Positions 16,643 through 25,876 of a DNA stretch of 64,000 nt are shown piece by piece. Within the stretch, counting starts at the first letter, position 1, and every line of letters begins with the position of its first letter. The notes under the pieces were generated by a model. The model searched no databases. It had not been told where the DNA came from and saw only the letters and a list, made by a program, of their open reading frames with translations. Made by a program: the position numbers and the translations under genes. The DNA comes from Nitrospira sp. (GTDB taxonomy: Bacteria; Nitrospirota; Nitrospiria; Nitrospirales; Nitrospiraceae), in assembly GCA_016873435.1 (NCBI GenBank), contig VGXF01000002.1, positions 62,001-126,000 on the forward strand, read 5' to 3'.

Positions 16643-18217
16643 ATGGGTGAATCACGACTTTCGGAGGGAATGCTCCTCCGGAGTCTGATCGGTCTAGTTC
16701 TCGTCTGCTTCTGCTGGGGGACGGAGATTGCAGCAGCGGAGGGGCCACGGGTCAAACCGGCGGCCCCTCCGGTGTCTTTAATCGACCAGGCGCTGGCCGA
16801 CCTGTCAAGCGAGGACCAGTCCACACAAGAAGCCGCCGTGCTGTTCCTGAGCGAGCGCGGCGACCCGTCTCTGCTTCTGAAGCTCGAAGCAATCCGCGAC
16901 AGCGCCGACCGGTCCGTCCGACTGGCCCTCAAGCCACTCATGGACCAGCTCAAAAATCGCATTAATCTGTCCAGTCCCGATGTGGATCAGCGCCGCTCGG
17001 CCGCGGCCGACCTTGGGAGCGCAGGCAAGCCGGGTGCAATTCCTTGGCTTGAGGCCGCCCTTGAAAACGAGCCGCATCGCTGGGTGCGGTATGCGATCGA
17101 AGAATCCATCGCGCTGCTCCAGCTGGCCTCTACGAATCCAGATGACCAAATCACCGCCGCGACCAAGCTCGGCGAGCTGCGCAGCCAGAACGCTGTGCCG
17201 GCCCTGAAGGAACTACTCCAGCAGGGGAGTGACGGCAGCGCGACCGCACAGCACCAGGCGGTCGCGAGCGCGGCGCGCGCCGCCATCGAGCAGATCGATA
17301 TCTGGGCTTCCTGGGCCGGCGCCTTTGAGACGATCTTCCGCGGCATCAGTCTCAGTTCCATTTTGTTAATCATGTCGCTCGGGCTGGCCATCGTGTTCGG
17401 CCTCATGGGCGTCATCAACATGGCGCATGGGGAGCTGATGATGGTCGGCGCCTACGCGACCTTCGTTACGCAGGAATGTTTTAAGGCCTATCTGCCGCCG
17501 GGCGCCTTCGATTATTATTTTCTCGTCTCCATGCCGGTGTCGTTTCTGGTAGCGGCCGTGTTTGGTTTGATTCTCGAGGCCACGGTCATCAGCTTTCTCT
17601 ACGGGCGACCGCTGGAAACGATGTTGGCAACCTGGGGCGTGAGTCTCGTGCTGATTCAGGCCGCGCGCGTCTATTTCGGCGATTTGACTTCCGTGGTGGC
17701 GCCAAGCTGGCTGAGCGGCGGCGTGCAGGCCATGGTCGGCGTCTATCTGCCATATAATCGGATTTTTATCATCCTACTCTCGATTCTCTGTGTCTGTGGG
17801 ATTTATTTTCTGCTCTTCCGGACCGGCATCGGCCTGCGCGTCCGCGCGGTGACGCAGAATCGCGACATGAGCTCCTGTCTCGGCATCCCGACGAGAAAAG
17901 TGGACGCGTACACCTTCGCCTTTGGGTCCGGCCTTGCGGGGGTCGCTGGCTGTGCGCTGACGCTGATCGGCAACGTCGAGCCGGGTCTGGGGCAGAACTA
18001 CATCGTGGACTCGTTCATGGTCGTGGTGACTGGGGGAGTCGGCAAGTTGATGGGAACGATCGTGGCGTCGCTTGGCATCGGCGGCTTAAACAAGCTGCTC
18101 GAGCCGAGCTTTGGCGCGGTCTATAGTAAGGTGCTGATCCTTGTGCTTGTCGTTGTCTTCTTGCAGCGTCGCCCGTCCGGATTATTTACTATTAAGGGCC
18201 GTCATGCTGATACCTAA
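16643..18217 (+). CDS. urtB: Urea ABC transporter permease UrtB
   Basis: A 524-residue permease of the LivH/UrtB family. It has a signal-like N-terminus, a soluble HEAT-like repeat region (about residues 40-220, with DVDQRRSAAADLGSAGKPGAIPWLEAAL), then about eight transmembrane helices from about residue 230 (SILLIMSLGLAIVFGLMGVI). MAHGELMMVGAY is the conserved permease motif. Long UrtB proteins with this periplasmic extension are the usual form in urea transporters. The ATG immediately follows the urtA stop. Confidence 0.94.
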   Translation: MGESRLSEGMLLRSLIGLVLVCFCWGTEIAAAEGPRVKPAAPPVSLIDQALADLSSEDQSTQEAAVLFLSERGDPSLLLKLEAIRDSADRSVRLALKPLMDQLKNRINLSSPDVDQRRSAAADLGSAGKPGAIPWLEAALENEPHRWVRYAIEESIALLQLASTNPDDQITAATKLGELRSQNAVPALKELLQQGSDGSATAQHQAVASAARAAIEQIDIWASWAGAFETIFRGISLSSILLIMSLGLAIVFGLMGVINMAHGELMMVGAYATFVTQECFKAYLPPGAFDYYFLVSMPVSFLVAAVFGLILEATVISFLYGRPLETMLATWGVSLVLIQAARVYFGDLTSVVAPSWLSGGVQAMVGVYLPYNRIFIILLSILCVCGIYFLLFRTGIGLRVRAVTQNRDMSSCLGIPTRKVDAYTFAFGSGLAGVAGCALTLIGNVEPGLGQNYIVDSFMVVVTGGVGKLMGTIVASLGIGGLNKLLEPSFGAVYSKVLILVLVVVFLQRRPSGLFTIKGRHADT

Positions 18218-18304
18218 CCTGACGTATCGCGCTGCTTGTGCGGCGTCGCTTGCCTGCGCCGGGTGGCGCCTCACGCCTTTCGCCTCACGTCTGGCGAGGT
18301 AGGT
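18218..18304 (+). repeat. Partial heptad module (urtB-urtC)
   Basis: An 87-bp gap of the usual module size. The right part (18268-18300) has 7-nt units CCTCACG/CCTTTCG/CCTCACG/TCTGGCG. I cannot see a convincing complementary left arm, so this is a half or decayed copy. Confidence 0.4.
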
Positions 18305-19465
18305 ATGCTGACGCTTGGTCCAGGAGAGCACGAGCGGGAGCGGGAGGGGCTTTTTTTCTGGCTCGCTGGATTCGTGCTGTTGGTCGGGCTGCCGTTGCTC
18401 AACGTCCTGCCCGAGACAGATTCATGGCTGCACGTGTCGGACTTCGCGTTGAACCGATTTGGGAAATTTCTTTGCTTTGCAATTCTCGCCATTGGCCTGG
18501 ATCTAATCTGGGGCTACACGGGTATCCTGAGTCTGGGGCACGGTGTGTTCTTCGGTCTGGGCGCCTACGCGATCGGCATGCATTTAATGCTGACCATTGG
18601 ATCCGAAAGCGTCTACGGCAGCGCGCTGCCGGATTTCATGGTGTGGAATCAGGTCAAAGAGCTGCCACTGTTCTGGAAGCCGTTTTATAGTTTTCCCGTA
18701 GCGGTCATCGCGGCGGTGCTGGTGCCGACCGTGGTTGCGTTCGTATTTGGGTTGTTGGCATTTCGCAGCCGGATTAAGGGGGTGTATTTCGCAATCATCA
18801 CGCAGGCGTTGGCGCTTTGTGCCTGGCTGGTGTTCAACCGGAACGAAACGAATCTCGGCGGGACCAACGGCCTGACCGACTTCAAGCAGTTGCTAGGATT
18901 TCGGCTGAGCGAGCCGGGCACGCAGCGGGCGCTCTACATCCTCACCGTGCTCTGCCTCGGCACCGCCTACCTGCTGTGCCGCTGGATCGTGCAGTCCAGA
19001 ACGGGCCGGGTGCTGATTGCGGTCCGCGATAGCGAGCAGCGCGTGCTCTTCTCCGGCTATTCGCCAGCCAACTATAAACTCTTTGTCTTTGTCGTCTCAG
19101 CCGCGCTGGCCGGTCTGGCCGGCGCACTCTACGCGCCGCAGGTCGGCATCATTACGCCGGCGCAGCTTGGTGTCCTGCCGTCGCTTGAAATGGTGATCTG
19201 GGTGGCGGTCGGCGGGCGCGGCACACTGATTGGCGCGGTGGTGGGCGCCGTCGGCGTCAACTGGGGGCGGAGTGTACTGACGAATTACTTTCCGGAACTG
19301 TGGCCCTTTGTGTTGGGTGGACTCTTTGTGGCTGTCGTGTTGCTGGTTCCCGATGGAATTGTCGGGTTGTTCTCACGGATCAAAGCGCAATGGGTCGCGA
19401 GCGGGCTGGGGATTCGAAAAGCGCCCGCAGCATCCGAATCGAAGAATTCGGGTGGGCAATGTTGA
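18305..19465 (+). CDS. urtC: Urea ABC transporter permease UrtC
   Basis: A 386-residue LivM-type permease, pairing with UrtB. About ten hydrophobic segments begin at residue 16 (LFFWLAGFVLLVGLPLL). LDLIWGYTGILSLGHGVFFGLGAYAIG is the classic LivM signature (shown here as GLDLIWGYTGILSLG), and GRGTLIGAVVGA is a C-terminal family motif. I take the ATG at 18305; the frame is open back to 18236, but those codons are heptad repeats. AGGTAGGT precedes the start. Confidence 0.94.
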   Translation: MLTLGPGEHEREREGLFFWLAGFVLLVGLPLLNVLPETDSWLHVSDFALNRFGKFLCFAILAIGLDLIWGYTGILSLGHGVFFGLGAYAIGMHLMLTIGSESVYGSALPDFMVWNQVKELPLFWKPFYSFPVAVIAAVLVPTVVAFVFGLLAFRSRIKGVYFAIITQALALCAWLVFNRNETNLGGTNGLTDFKQLLGFRLSEPGTQRALYILTVLCLGTAYLLCRWIVQSRTGRVLIAVRDSEQRVLFSGYSPANYKLFVFVVSAALAGLAGALYAPQVGIITPAQLGVLPSLEMVIWVAVGGRGTLIGAVVGAVGVNWGRSVLTNYFPELWPFVLGGLFVAVVLLVPDGIVGLFSRIKAQWVASGLGIRKAPAASESKNSGGQC

Positions 19466-19540
19466 GCGAGCAATGATGAATTCCAGATCCGACATTCACA
19501 ATGCATCCTTCGCCCGTCGACATCATACGGCGGGGGCGTT
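19452..19540 (+). repeat. Heptad inverted-repeat module 5 (urtC-urtD)
   Basis: Left units GGGCAAT, GAGCAAT, GATGAAT overlap the last codons of urtC; on the minus strand the right part reads GGGCGAA/GGATGCA/TTGTGAA. GCAATGATGAAT and its partial complement allow a hairpin. The module ends at the urtD GTG. Confidence 0.5.
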
Positions 19541-20323
19541 GTGACGGAACGCGGCTCCATCATTTATCTTGAGGGGGTGACGGTCGACTATGACGGGTTC
19601 AAGGCGCTCAATTGCCTGAACTTCATCGTCAACTATAACGAGCTGCGGGTAGTGATCGGGCCGAATGGCGCCGGCAAGACGACGCTGCTGGACGTGATTT
19701 GCGGCAAGACGAAGCCGGTCTCAGGGCGCGTGATTTTTAGCAAGGACGTGGATCTCCTGCCACTGCGCGAGCATGAAATTGTCGGGCTCGGCATCGGCCG
19801 GAAATTTCAGGCGCCTTCGATCTACGGCAATCTCACCGTGTGGGAGAATCTTGATCTCTCGCTCAAACGGCCGAGCAAGGGCGTCATTGCCACGCTGGTG
19901 GGGACGTCCACGCGGGCTGAGCGCGAACGGATTGAGCAAACGCTCGAAACCATCGGTCTCACGGGGCAGGCACCGAGCCGTGCAGGGTCGCTCTCGCACG
20001 GCCAGAAGCAGTGGCTCGAAATCGGTATGGTCATTTTGCAGGACCCGCAACTGATCATGGTGGATGAGCCGGTAGCCGGCATGACGGACAAGGAGACGGA
20101 GCAGACGGGTGTGCTGCTCCAGTCTCTCTCGGACACGCATGCGATCATTGTGATCGAACACGATATGGAATTTGTCCGGCAGATCGCACGGACCGTCACG
20201 GTCCTGCACGAGGGAGCGGTCATCTGTGAGGGGCCGGTGGACAAGGTGCAGTCCGACCCGAAGGTGCAGGAAATTTATCTCGGGCACCACAAGCCGCAGG
20301 GGAACCATGCTACGGCTCGATAA
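19541..20323 (+). CDS. urtD: Urea ABC transporter ATPase UrtD
   Basis: A 260-residue LivG-type ATPase energising urea uptake. Walker A GPNGAGKTTLLD (about residues 45-56), signature LSHGQKQWLEIGM, Walker B LIMVDEPVAGM and a switch histidine in IVIEHDME. UrtD usually carries 'GQKQWLEI' in the signature, as here. Start is GTG at 19541, abutting a repeat module. Its end overlaps urtE by 17 bp. Confidence 0.95.
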   Translation: MTERGSIIYLEGVTVDYDGFKALNCLNFIVNYNELRVVIGPNGAGKTTLLDVICGKTKPVSGRVIFSKDVDLLPLREHEIVGLGIGRKFQAPSIYGNLTVWENLDLSLKRPSKGVIATLVGTSTRAERERIEQTLETIGLTGQAPSRAGSLSHGQKQWLEIGMVILQDPQLIMVDEPVAGMTDKETEQTGVLLQSLSDTHAIIVIEHDMEFVRQIARTVTVLHEGAVICEGPVDKVQSDPKVQEIYLGHHKPQGNHATAR

Positions 20324-21017
20324 CATCAACGCCTATTACGGCGAAAGCCACATTCTGCGCAACGTCTCACTGGAAGCTGAGGCGGGGCAGGTGCTGTGCC
20401 TCATGGGCCGGAACGGCGTGGGCAAGACAACGACGCTCAAAGCCATCACGGGCCTGCTCGCACCCCGCTCGGGCCGCGTGATGCTGGAGGGGCAGGATGT
20501 AACAAGCCTGACGCCGGACCAGCGGGTCAAGTGCGGGCTGGCCTATGTCCCGCAGGGCCGTGAGATTCTGCCGCATTTGACGGTACGGGAAAATCTTCGG
20601 TTGGGATTCTGGGCGCGGGCGCCCAGATCGAACGGCAGCACGGAATCGCTGGCCTTCGAGGAAGTCTTTGCACTGTTTCCAAAGCTCACGCAAATCATCG
20701 AGCGGGCAGGGGGCGTGCTGAGCGGCGGTGAGCAGCAGCAAGTGGCCATCGCCCGCGCGCTGCTGTCCAAGCCAAAAGTTTTGCTACTCGATGAGCCGAC
20801 CGAGGGCATCCAGCCTAACATCGTGGATCTCATTGAGGAGGTCATTCTCGGCTTCAAGACCCAGCGCCTCTTCACGATCGTGCTGGTCGAGCAGGGCCTG
20901 CAGATGGCCGCGCGGCTTGCTGACGCCTACGTGATTATGGCAAAAGGGGCGGTGGTGGCTTCCGGAAAGACGTCCGAACTGAGCGAAGCGCAAGTCAAGC
21001 AACATCTGGTCATCTAG
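20307..21017 (+). CDS. urtE: Urea ABC transporter ATPase UrtE
   Basis: A 236-residue LivF-type ATPase, partner of UrtD. Walker A GRNGVGKTTTLKAI, signature LSGGEQQQVAIARAL, Walker B VLLLDEPTEGI, switch region IVLVEQGL (Gln in place of the usual His-Asp pair, common in the LivF/UrtE group). I chose the ATG at 20307, giving MLRLDNINAYYGESHILR; the longer frame back to 20172 lies over urtD. The 17-bp overlap with urtD suggests coupled translation. Confidence 0.95.
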   Translation: MLRLDNINAYYGESHILRNVSLEAEAGQVLCLMGRNGVGKTTTLKAITGLLAPRSGRVMLEGQDVTSLTPDQRVKCGLAYVPQGREILPHLTVRENLRLGFWARAPRSNGSTESLAFEEVFALFPKLTQIIERAGGVLSGGEQQQVAIARALLSKPKVLLLDEPTEGIQPNIVDLIEEVILGFKTQRLFTIVLVEQGLQMAARLADAYVIMAKGAVVASGKTSELSEAQVKQHLVI

Positions 21018-21026
21018 GAGCCCGCT

Positions 21027-21329
21027 ATGCATCTCACGCCGCGCGAGCAGGAAAAGCTTCTCATTTACGTGGCCGCTCAACTGGCCAAAGATCGCAAGGC
21101 CCGCGGGCTCAAATTGAACTATCCAGAAGCCGTGGCCTACCTAACGGCCGAAATTCTCGAAGGTATCCGAGACGGCCGTTCCGTGGCCGATCTCATGAGC
21201 TACGGCGCGACACTTCTATCCAGACAAGACGTCCAATCCGGCGTGCCGGAAATGCTAGCCGAATTGCAAGTCGAAGGAACTTTTCCAGACGGCACGAAAC
21301 TCGTCACGGTCCATCTTCCAATTAGATAA
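21027..21329 (+). CDS. ureA: Urease gamma subunit UreA
   Basis: A 100-residue urease gamma subunit, full family length. [20 protein letters not shown] at the start, [14 protein letters not shown], then a C-terminal [18 protein letters not shown] are all family hallmarks. It joins UreB and UreC in the (UreABC)3 holoenzyme. AGGAG precedes the ATG, 9 bp after urtE, so transporter and urease are probably one transcript. Confidence 0.97.
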   Translation: MHLTPREQEKLLIYVAAQLAKDRKARGLKLNYPEAVAYLTAEILEGIRDGRSVADLMSYGATLLSRQDVQSGVPEMLAELQVEGTFPDGTKLVTVHLPIR

Positions 21330-21380
21330 ACATTTACTTTCAGTTCATCCGTTAAAACTATGTTTTATTGAGGTGGATAA

Positions 21381-21848
21381 ATGGCGAAGAAGGCAGTCCA
21401 GAGTCGTGGCAAGGCTTCAAGGAAAGTTCCGGTAGCAAGCCGACCGACAGGCTCTCTCCAGCCGGCTAATGTGATTCCAGGTGAGGTGATTCTTGGCACG
21501 GACGATGTCGTAGCGCTGGAGGGGCGACCGACGGTCGAGGTGACCGTGGCCAACACCGGCGACCGGCCCATTCAGGTTGGTTCGCACTGCCACTTCTTCG
21601 AAGTCAACCGCGCGCTACGGTTCAAGCGCGAGCAAGCCTTCGGGTTCCGACTCCAAGTCCCGGCCGGCACGGCGGTGCGGTTTGAGCCCGGGGAGGAAAA
21701 GCGTGTGACGCTCGTGGCTTTTGGCGGCAATCGTATCGCGTATGGCATCAATGGACTGACCGGCGGCAAGCTGGACGATCCGCACGTGCGCGCGAAGGCG
21801 TTGGCGCAGGCGGCCGCACGCGGATTTATGGGAACGGGTAAGGCGTAG
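21381..21848 (+). CDS. ureB: Urease beta subunit UreB with basic N-terminal tail
   Basis: A 155-residue urease beta subunit. The core begins at about residue 30 ([38 protein letters not shown]...) and ends after the [12 protein letters not shown] motif. Bacterial UreB is commonly 101-136 residues, so the basic, Ser/Lys-rich tail of about 28 residues ([20 protein letters not shown]...) is extra. GAGGTG precedes the ATG at 21381, so the long start is likely real. A 51-bp AT-rich gap separates it from ureA. Confidence 0.96.
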   Translation: MAKKAVQSRGKASRKVPVASRPTGSLQPANVIPGEVILGTDDVVALEGRPTVEVTVANTGDRPIQVGSHCHFFEVNRALRFKREQAFGFRLQVPAGTAVRFEPGEEKRVTLVAFGGNRIAYGINGLTGGKLDDPHVRAKALAQAAARGFMGTGKA

Positions 21849-21920
21849 GATGAGGCTAAGGGGGGAGTTTGGGGCGTTGCTGAACTGTGACTTCAACCCC
21901 AGTCGTCTGCAGGAGGTTGT

Positions 21921-23645
21921 ATGAAAATCCCACGACGCCAATATGCGGATTTGTACGGCCCGACAGTCGGCGACCGTATCCGGCTGGCTGATACGCAGCT
22001 GCTCATCGAGATTGAGCGTGACCTGACCGTTCCTGGTGAGGAGGCCAAGTTCGGCGGCGGTAAAGTCATCCGCGACGGGATGGGGCAGTCGCCGACCGTG
22101 ACGAGGAAGAGTGGCGGGCTGGATACCGTCATCACCAACGCGATCATCCTGGATTATTGGGGCATTGTGAAGGCAGACATCGGCATTCGCGACGGCCGTA
22201 TCGTTGGCATCGGCAAGGCGGGTAATCCCGATCTGATGCCGGGCGTGACGAAGGGGATGGAGATCAGCGTCGGGACGGAAGTCATTTCAGCTGAAGGGAA
22301 GATCGTCACCGCGGGTGGTATCGACACGCACATCCATTTCATCTGTCCGCAAATCATTCACGAGGGACTGGCCAGCGGGCTGACGACGCTGATCGGCGGC
22401 GGCACAGGGCCTGCGACCGGCACCAACGCCACGACCTGCACGCCGGGTCCTTGGAACATCTACCGCATGCTGGAGGCAGCGGACGGATTCCCGGTCAATC
22501 TCGGTTTTTTCGGCAAGGGCAATTCGTCGCTGCCTGAGGGATTGAACGAGCAGATCGAGGCGGGGGCGATCGGGTTGAAGCTGCACGAGGATTGGGGGAC
22601 GACGCCGGCGGCGATCTCGACCTGCCTCGATGTGGCTGAACACTACGACGTGCAGGTAGCAATCCACACGGACACGATCAACGAGGCCGGCTTCGTCGAG
22701 GATACGATTAAAGCCATGGCCGGGCGCACAATCCATTCCTTCCACACGGAAGGCGCGGGCGGCGGCCATGCGCCGGACATCATTAAAGTCTGCGGCGAGC
22801 CAAACGTTCTGCCGTCCTCGACCAATCCGACGATGCCGTTTACGGTCAATACAATGGATGAGCATCTCGACATGCTCATGGTCTGCCACCATCTGAATCC
22901 GCGTGTGCCGGAGGATATCGCCTTCGCCGAGTCGCGTATCCGGCGCGAGACGATCGCCGCTGAGGACATCCTGCACGACATGGGGGCGATCAGCATCATG
23001 TCGTCGGATTCACAAGCGATGGGGCGCGTGGGCGAGGTGATCCTTCGTACCTGGCAGACGGCGCACAAGATGAAGGTGCAGCGCGGGGCACTCGCGCAAG
23101 ACGGCAAGAACGGCGGCAAACACCACGATAACTTCCGCGCCAAGCGCTACGTGGCTAAGTACACGATCAATCCGGCGATCGCGCACGGTATCGCGCATGA
23201 AGTCGGCTCGGTAGAGACTGGCAAACTAGCTGACCTTGTGATTTGGCGCGCAGCCTTCTTCGGCGTGAAGCCCGAGATGGTCATCAAGGGCGGCTTCCCC
23301 ATGTCGGCTGCGATGGGCGATCCGAACGCGTCCATTCCAACGCCGCAGCCCGTCATCACGAGACCTATGTTTGGCAGCTTCGGCCGCGCCCTCTACAGTA
23401 CTAGTGTCACGTTCGTTTCGAGCGTGGCACTCGACCGCGAGGTACCCAAGACGCTGGGATTGCAGAAGCGTCTCTCGGCCGTGAAGAAGTGCCGTGGCAT
23501 CGGCAAGCGCGATCTCAAGTTGAATGACGCGCTGCCGCGCATCGACGTGGACCCGGAAACCTATGTCGTAAAGGCAGACGGGCACATCTTACAGTGCGAG
23601 CCGCTCGCTGTATTGCCCATGGCACAACGGTATTTCCTCTTTTAG
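21921..23645 (+). CDS. ureC: Urease alpha subunit UreC (catalytic)
   Basis: The 574-residue catalytic subunit, which hydrolyses urea to ammonia and carbamate. Nickel ligands and catalytic residues are all visible: THIHFICPQ (first His pair), GLKLHEDWG (the lysine that is carbamylated to bridge the two nickel ions), [10 protein letters not shown] and [15 protein letters not shown] (second site), MVCHHLNP (catalytic His of the flap), and [12 protein letters not shown] (aspartate ligand). AGGAGG precedes the ATG. The 72-bp gap from ureB is purine-rich and may be a decayed repeat module. Confidence 0.98.
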   Translation: MKIPRRQYADLYGPTVGDRIRLADTQLLIEIERDLTVPGEEAKFGGGKVIRDGMGQSPTVTRKSGGLDTVITNAIILDYWGIVKADIGIRDGRIVGIGKAGNPDLMPGVTKGMEISVGTEVISAEGKIVTAGGIDTHIHFICPQIIHEGLASGLTTLIGGGTGPATGTNATTCTPGPWNIYRMLEAADGFPVNLGFFGKGNSSLPEGLNEQIEAGAIGLKLHEDWGTTPAAISTCLDVAEHYDVQVAIHTDTINEAGFVEDTIKAMAGRTIHSFHTEGAGGGHAPDIIKVCGEPNVLPSSTNPTMPFTVNTMDEHLDMLMVCHHLNPRVPEDIAFAESRIRRETIAAEDILHDMGAISIMSSDSQAMGRVGEVILRTWQTAHKMKVQRGALAQDGKNGGKHHDNFRAKRYVAKYTINPAIAHGIAHEVGSVETGKLADLVIWRAAFFGVKPEMVIKGGFPMSAAMGDPNASIPTPQPVITRPMFGSFGRALYSTSVTFVSSVALDREVPKTLGLQKRLSAVKKCRGIGKRDLKLNDALPRIDVDPETYVVKADGHILQCEPLAVLPMAQRYFLF

Positions 23646-23665
23646 CGTAAGGCAGAAGCAGCCCG

Positions 23666-24352
23666 ATGGACACCGCATCTCTGGTGCAGGGACTTCGGTT
23701 TGTCGACAGCTTCTTTCCGTCCGGCGGATTTGCTTTTTCGTCCGGGCTGGAAGCGGCGGTGCAGGGTGGAGCTGTGCGCAATGCAGACGATCTGTTCCGC
23801 TACGTGGAGGATCTACTGCGCAACGGGATAGGCCGTCGTGACGCGGTTGCGGTGGCAAAGGCCGGTGACGCACTGCGGGCGAACAAGCTGACCGCGATTC
23901 TTGAAATAGACCGCGAGCTGAGTGCCATGAAAATCGGTCGGGAGTCCCGTCTGGCCAGCCGGCAGGTAGGTAAGCAAATTATTCGCATTGCCGCGGAGCA
24001 GATTGAGGGACATCCGGTTCTGTCCCATTATCTGGCTGCGGTGGAGACGGACCGAACGCCAGGCCATGCGGCAGTCGCGCTCGGGCTGACGCTGTCTGCG
24101 GTCGGGTGGAAGAAGGACGATGCCGTAGGGGCCTTTCTCTACCAGGCGGCAACGGGATTCATAGCCGCGGCGGTGAAGCTGTTGCCGATCGGCCAGCGCG
24201 AAGGGCAGCGACTGTTGCATGAATGGACGCCGCTGATTGTGGAAATTAGCGCAGCGGCTTGCCGGGAAGCATCCATGGCGTCCTGGTCTCCCGTTCAGGA
24301 CATCTATGCCATGAAGCACCGCTGGCTGGAATCGCGGCTATTCAGGAGTTAA
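23666..24352 (+). CDS. ureF: Urease accessory protein UreF
   Basis: A 228-residue UreF, which forms the UreDFG chaperone complex that loads nickel into apo-urease and acts as GTPase partner of UreG. The opening [23 protein letters not shown] is the family signature (shown here in part as [16 protein letters not shown]). All-helical profile as expected. It follows ureC by 20 bp. Confidence 0.94.
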   Translation: MDTASLVQGLRFVDSFFPSGGFAFSSGLEAAVQGGAVRNADDLFRYVEDLLRNGIGRRDAVAVAKAGDALRANKLTAILEIDRELSAMKIGRESRLASRQVGKQIIRIAAEQIEGHPVLSHYLAAVETDRTPGHAAVALGLTLSAVGWKKDDAVGAFLYQAATGFIAAAVKLLPIGQREGQRLLHEWTPLIVEISAAACREASMASWSPVQDIYAMKHRWLESRLFRS

Positions 24353-24354
24353 TC

Positions 24355-25029
24355 ATGCATCGCGGCGACGAGCATTTTATGGGCAGCGGGAAAACAATGC
24401 GGGCACGGGAAAAGCATATTCCGGTCATTGGCGTGGGTGGGCCGGTCGGCTCCGGAAAAACAGCCTTGGTGGAGGCGCTCTGCCGGAAGCTGCGTGACAA
24501 GTACAGCCTTGCCGTTGTGACGAACGATATCTTTACGAAAGAAGATGCGGAATTTCTGACGCGCCGGGGCGCGTTGCCCCAAGACCGGATCCTTGGTGTT
24601 GAAACCGGCGGCTGCCCTCATACGGCAATACGCGAAGACGCGTCGCACAATCAGGAGGCGCTCGACGAGCTGCTTAAGCGCCATCCGGACGTCGAGCTGA
24701 TGTTCGTCGAAAGCGGCGGGGACAATCTAGCCGCGACCTTTAGCCCCGAACTGGCTGACAAGGTTATCTATGTGATTGACGTGGCGGCGGGCGACAAGAT
24801 TCCCCGCAAGGGGGGGCCCGGCATCACGCGTTCCGACCTGTTGGTGATCAACAAGATCGATCTGGCTCTGCATGTGGGCGCTGATTTGTCCGTGATGGAC
24901 CGCGACAGCAAAAAGATGCGCGGGGCGCTCCCGTTCATTTTCACGAACTTGCACAGTAGTGAAGGGTTGGACAGCGTGGTGGAATGGGTTGAGCAACTCG
25001 TGAGGAGCTACGCGCACCACCATGCTTGA
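24355..25029 (+). CDS. ureG: Urease accessory GTPase UreG
   Basis: A 224-residue SIMIBI-class GTPase that supplies GTP hydrolysis for nickel delivery to urease. P-loop [14 protein letters not shown], the nickel-binding CPH motif in [14 protein letters not shown], and the NKIDLA base-recognition motif are all present. I chose the ATG at 24355, preceded by AGGAG; the frame remains open upstream over ureF. The short N-terminus ([12 protein letters not shown]) has only two His, unlike His-rich forms. Stop overlaps ureD by 8 bp. Confidence 0.96.
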   Translation: MHRGDEHFMGSGKTMRAREKHIPVIGVGGPVGSGKTALVEALCRKLRDKYSLAVVTNDIFTKEDAEFLTRRGALPQDRILGVETGGCPHTAIREDASHNQEALDELLKRHPDVELMFVESGGDNLAATFSPELADKVIYVIDVAAGDKIPRKGGPGITRSDLLVINKIDLALHVGADLSVMDRDSKKMRGALPFIFTNLHSSEGLDSVVEWVEQLVRSYAHHHA

Positions 25030-25876
25030 GGCGGTTGCCGATACGTCGGAAGTCGGTCGTGTTGGCGCGCTCACGCTGGACTATGCCCGGCAGGGCAATC
25101 GCACGGTTCTGACGCGGTCCCGGTGCTCCACGCCGTGGCATTTTTCTCCGCCCATCGAACTCGACGACAGCGCCTGCATCTACACGCCGCTGCTCAATCC
25201 CTCTGGGGGAGTGGTCGGAGGAGATCGGCTCTCCGTGATGGTCTCCCTTGGTCCGCGGGCCCACGTGTTGATTTCAACACCATCGGCCACGCGGGTCTAC
25301 CGTTCGCTTGCGGCGACATCCGTCCAATCAGTCGAGCTCTCCGTTGGCCCCGATGCCATTCTTGAGTGGATGCCCGAGGTGACGATTCCCTATGCTGGCG
25401 CACGCTTCAAACAGACTATTCATGCAAAGGTTGCGCGGGGCGGAACGCTGTTGCTCTGGGATGCCATGGCGTCCGGGCGTATGGCACGGGGGGAGCGGTG
25501 GGCCTTCACGAGTTTCGAGAATGAAATCCGGATTGACCAAGTATCTGGAAAATCGGTGCTGGAACGGTATCACTTGAATTCCGCCGCCGCCGGCAGTGGC
25601 TTGCTGAACGAATGGGACTATGTCGGGTCGCTGTTCCTGTTCGGTGATGGAATAGATACCGAGCGTCTGAAGCGGCTTGAAGAGCAACTGGTGGTCGTTC
25701 TGGATAAGCGATCGTGCGCGGTGCTGGGCGGGGTGTCTGAGCCGGATGCGCCCGGTATCGCCGTCAAGCTTATGGCGAAGTCAGCACCGGATTTGAGTGA
25801 AACGCTGGACGAGCTTTGGCTGGCGATCCGCGCGACTCTCTGGAATCTTCCCAGGCCGGCGCTGCGTCGGTATTAG
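25022..25876 (+). CDS. ureD: Urease accessory protein UreD (UreH)
   Basis: A 284-residue UreD/UreH, the scaffold through which nickel reaches the active site. Family markers: [43 protein letters not shown] and the [11 protein letters not shown] segment. It overlaps ureG and closes the urease cluster, and meets miaB tail to tail with a 4-bp overlap. No ureE is present in the window. Confidence 0.94.
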   Translation: MLEAVADTSEVGRVGALTLDYARQGNRTVLTRSRCSTPWHFSPPIELDDSACIYTPLLNPSGGVVGGDRLSVMVSLGPRAHVLISTPSATRVYRSLAATSVQSVELSVGPDAILEWMPEVTIPYAGARFKQTIHAKVARGGTLLLWDAMASGRMARGERWAFTSFENEIRIDQVSGKSVLERYHLNSAAAGSGLLNEWDYVGSLFLFGDGIDTERLKRLEEQLVVVLDKRSCAVLGGVSEPDAPGIAVKLMAKSAPDLSETLDELWLAIRATLWNLPRPALRRY

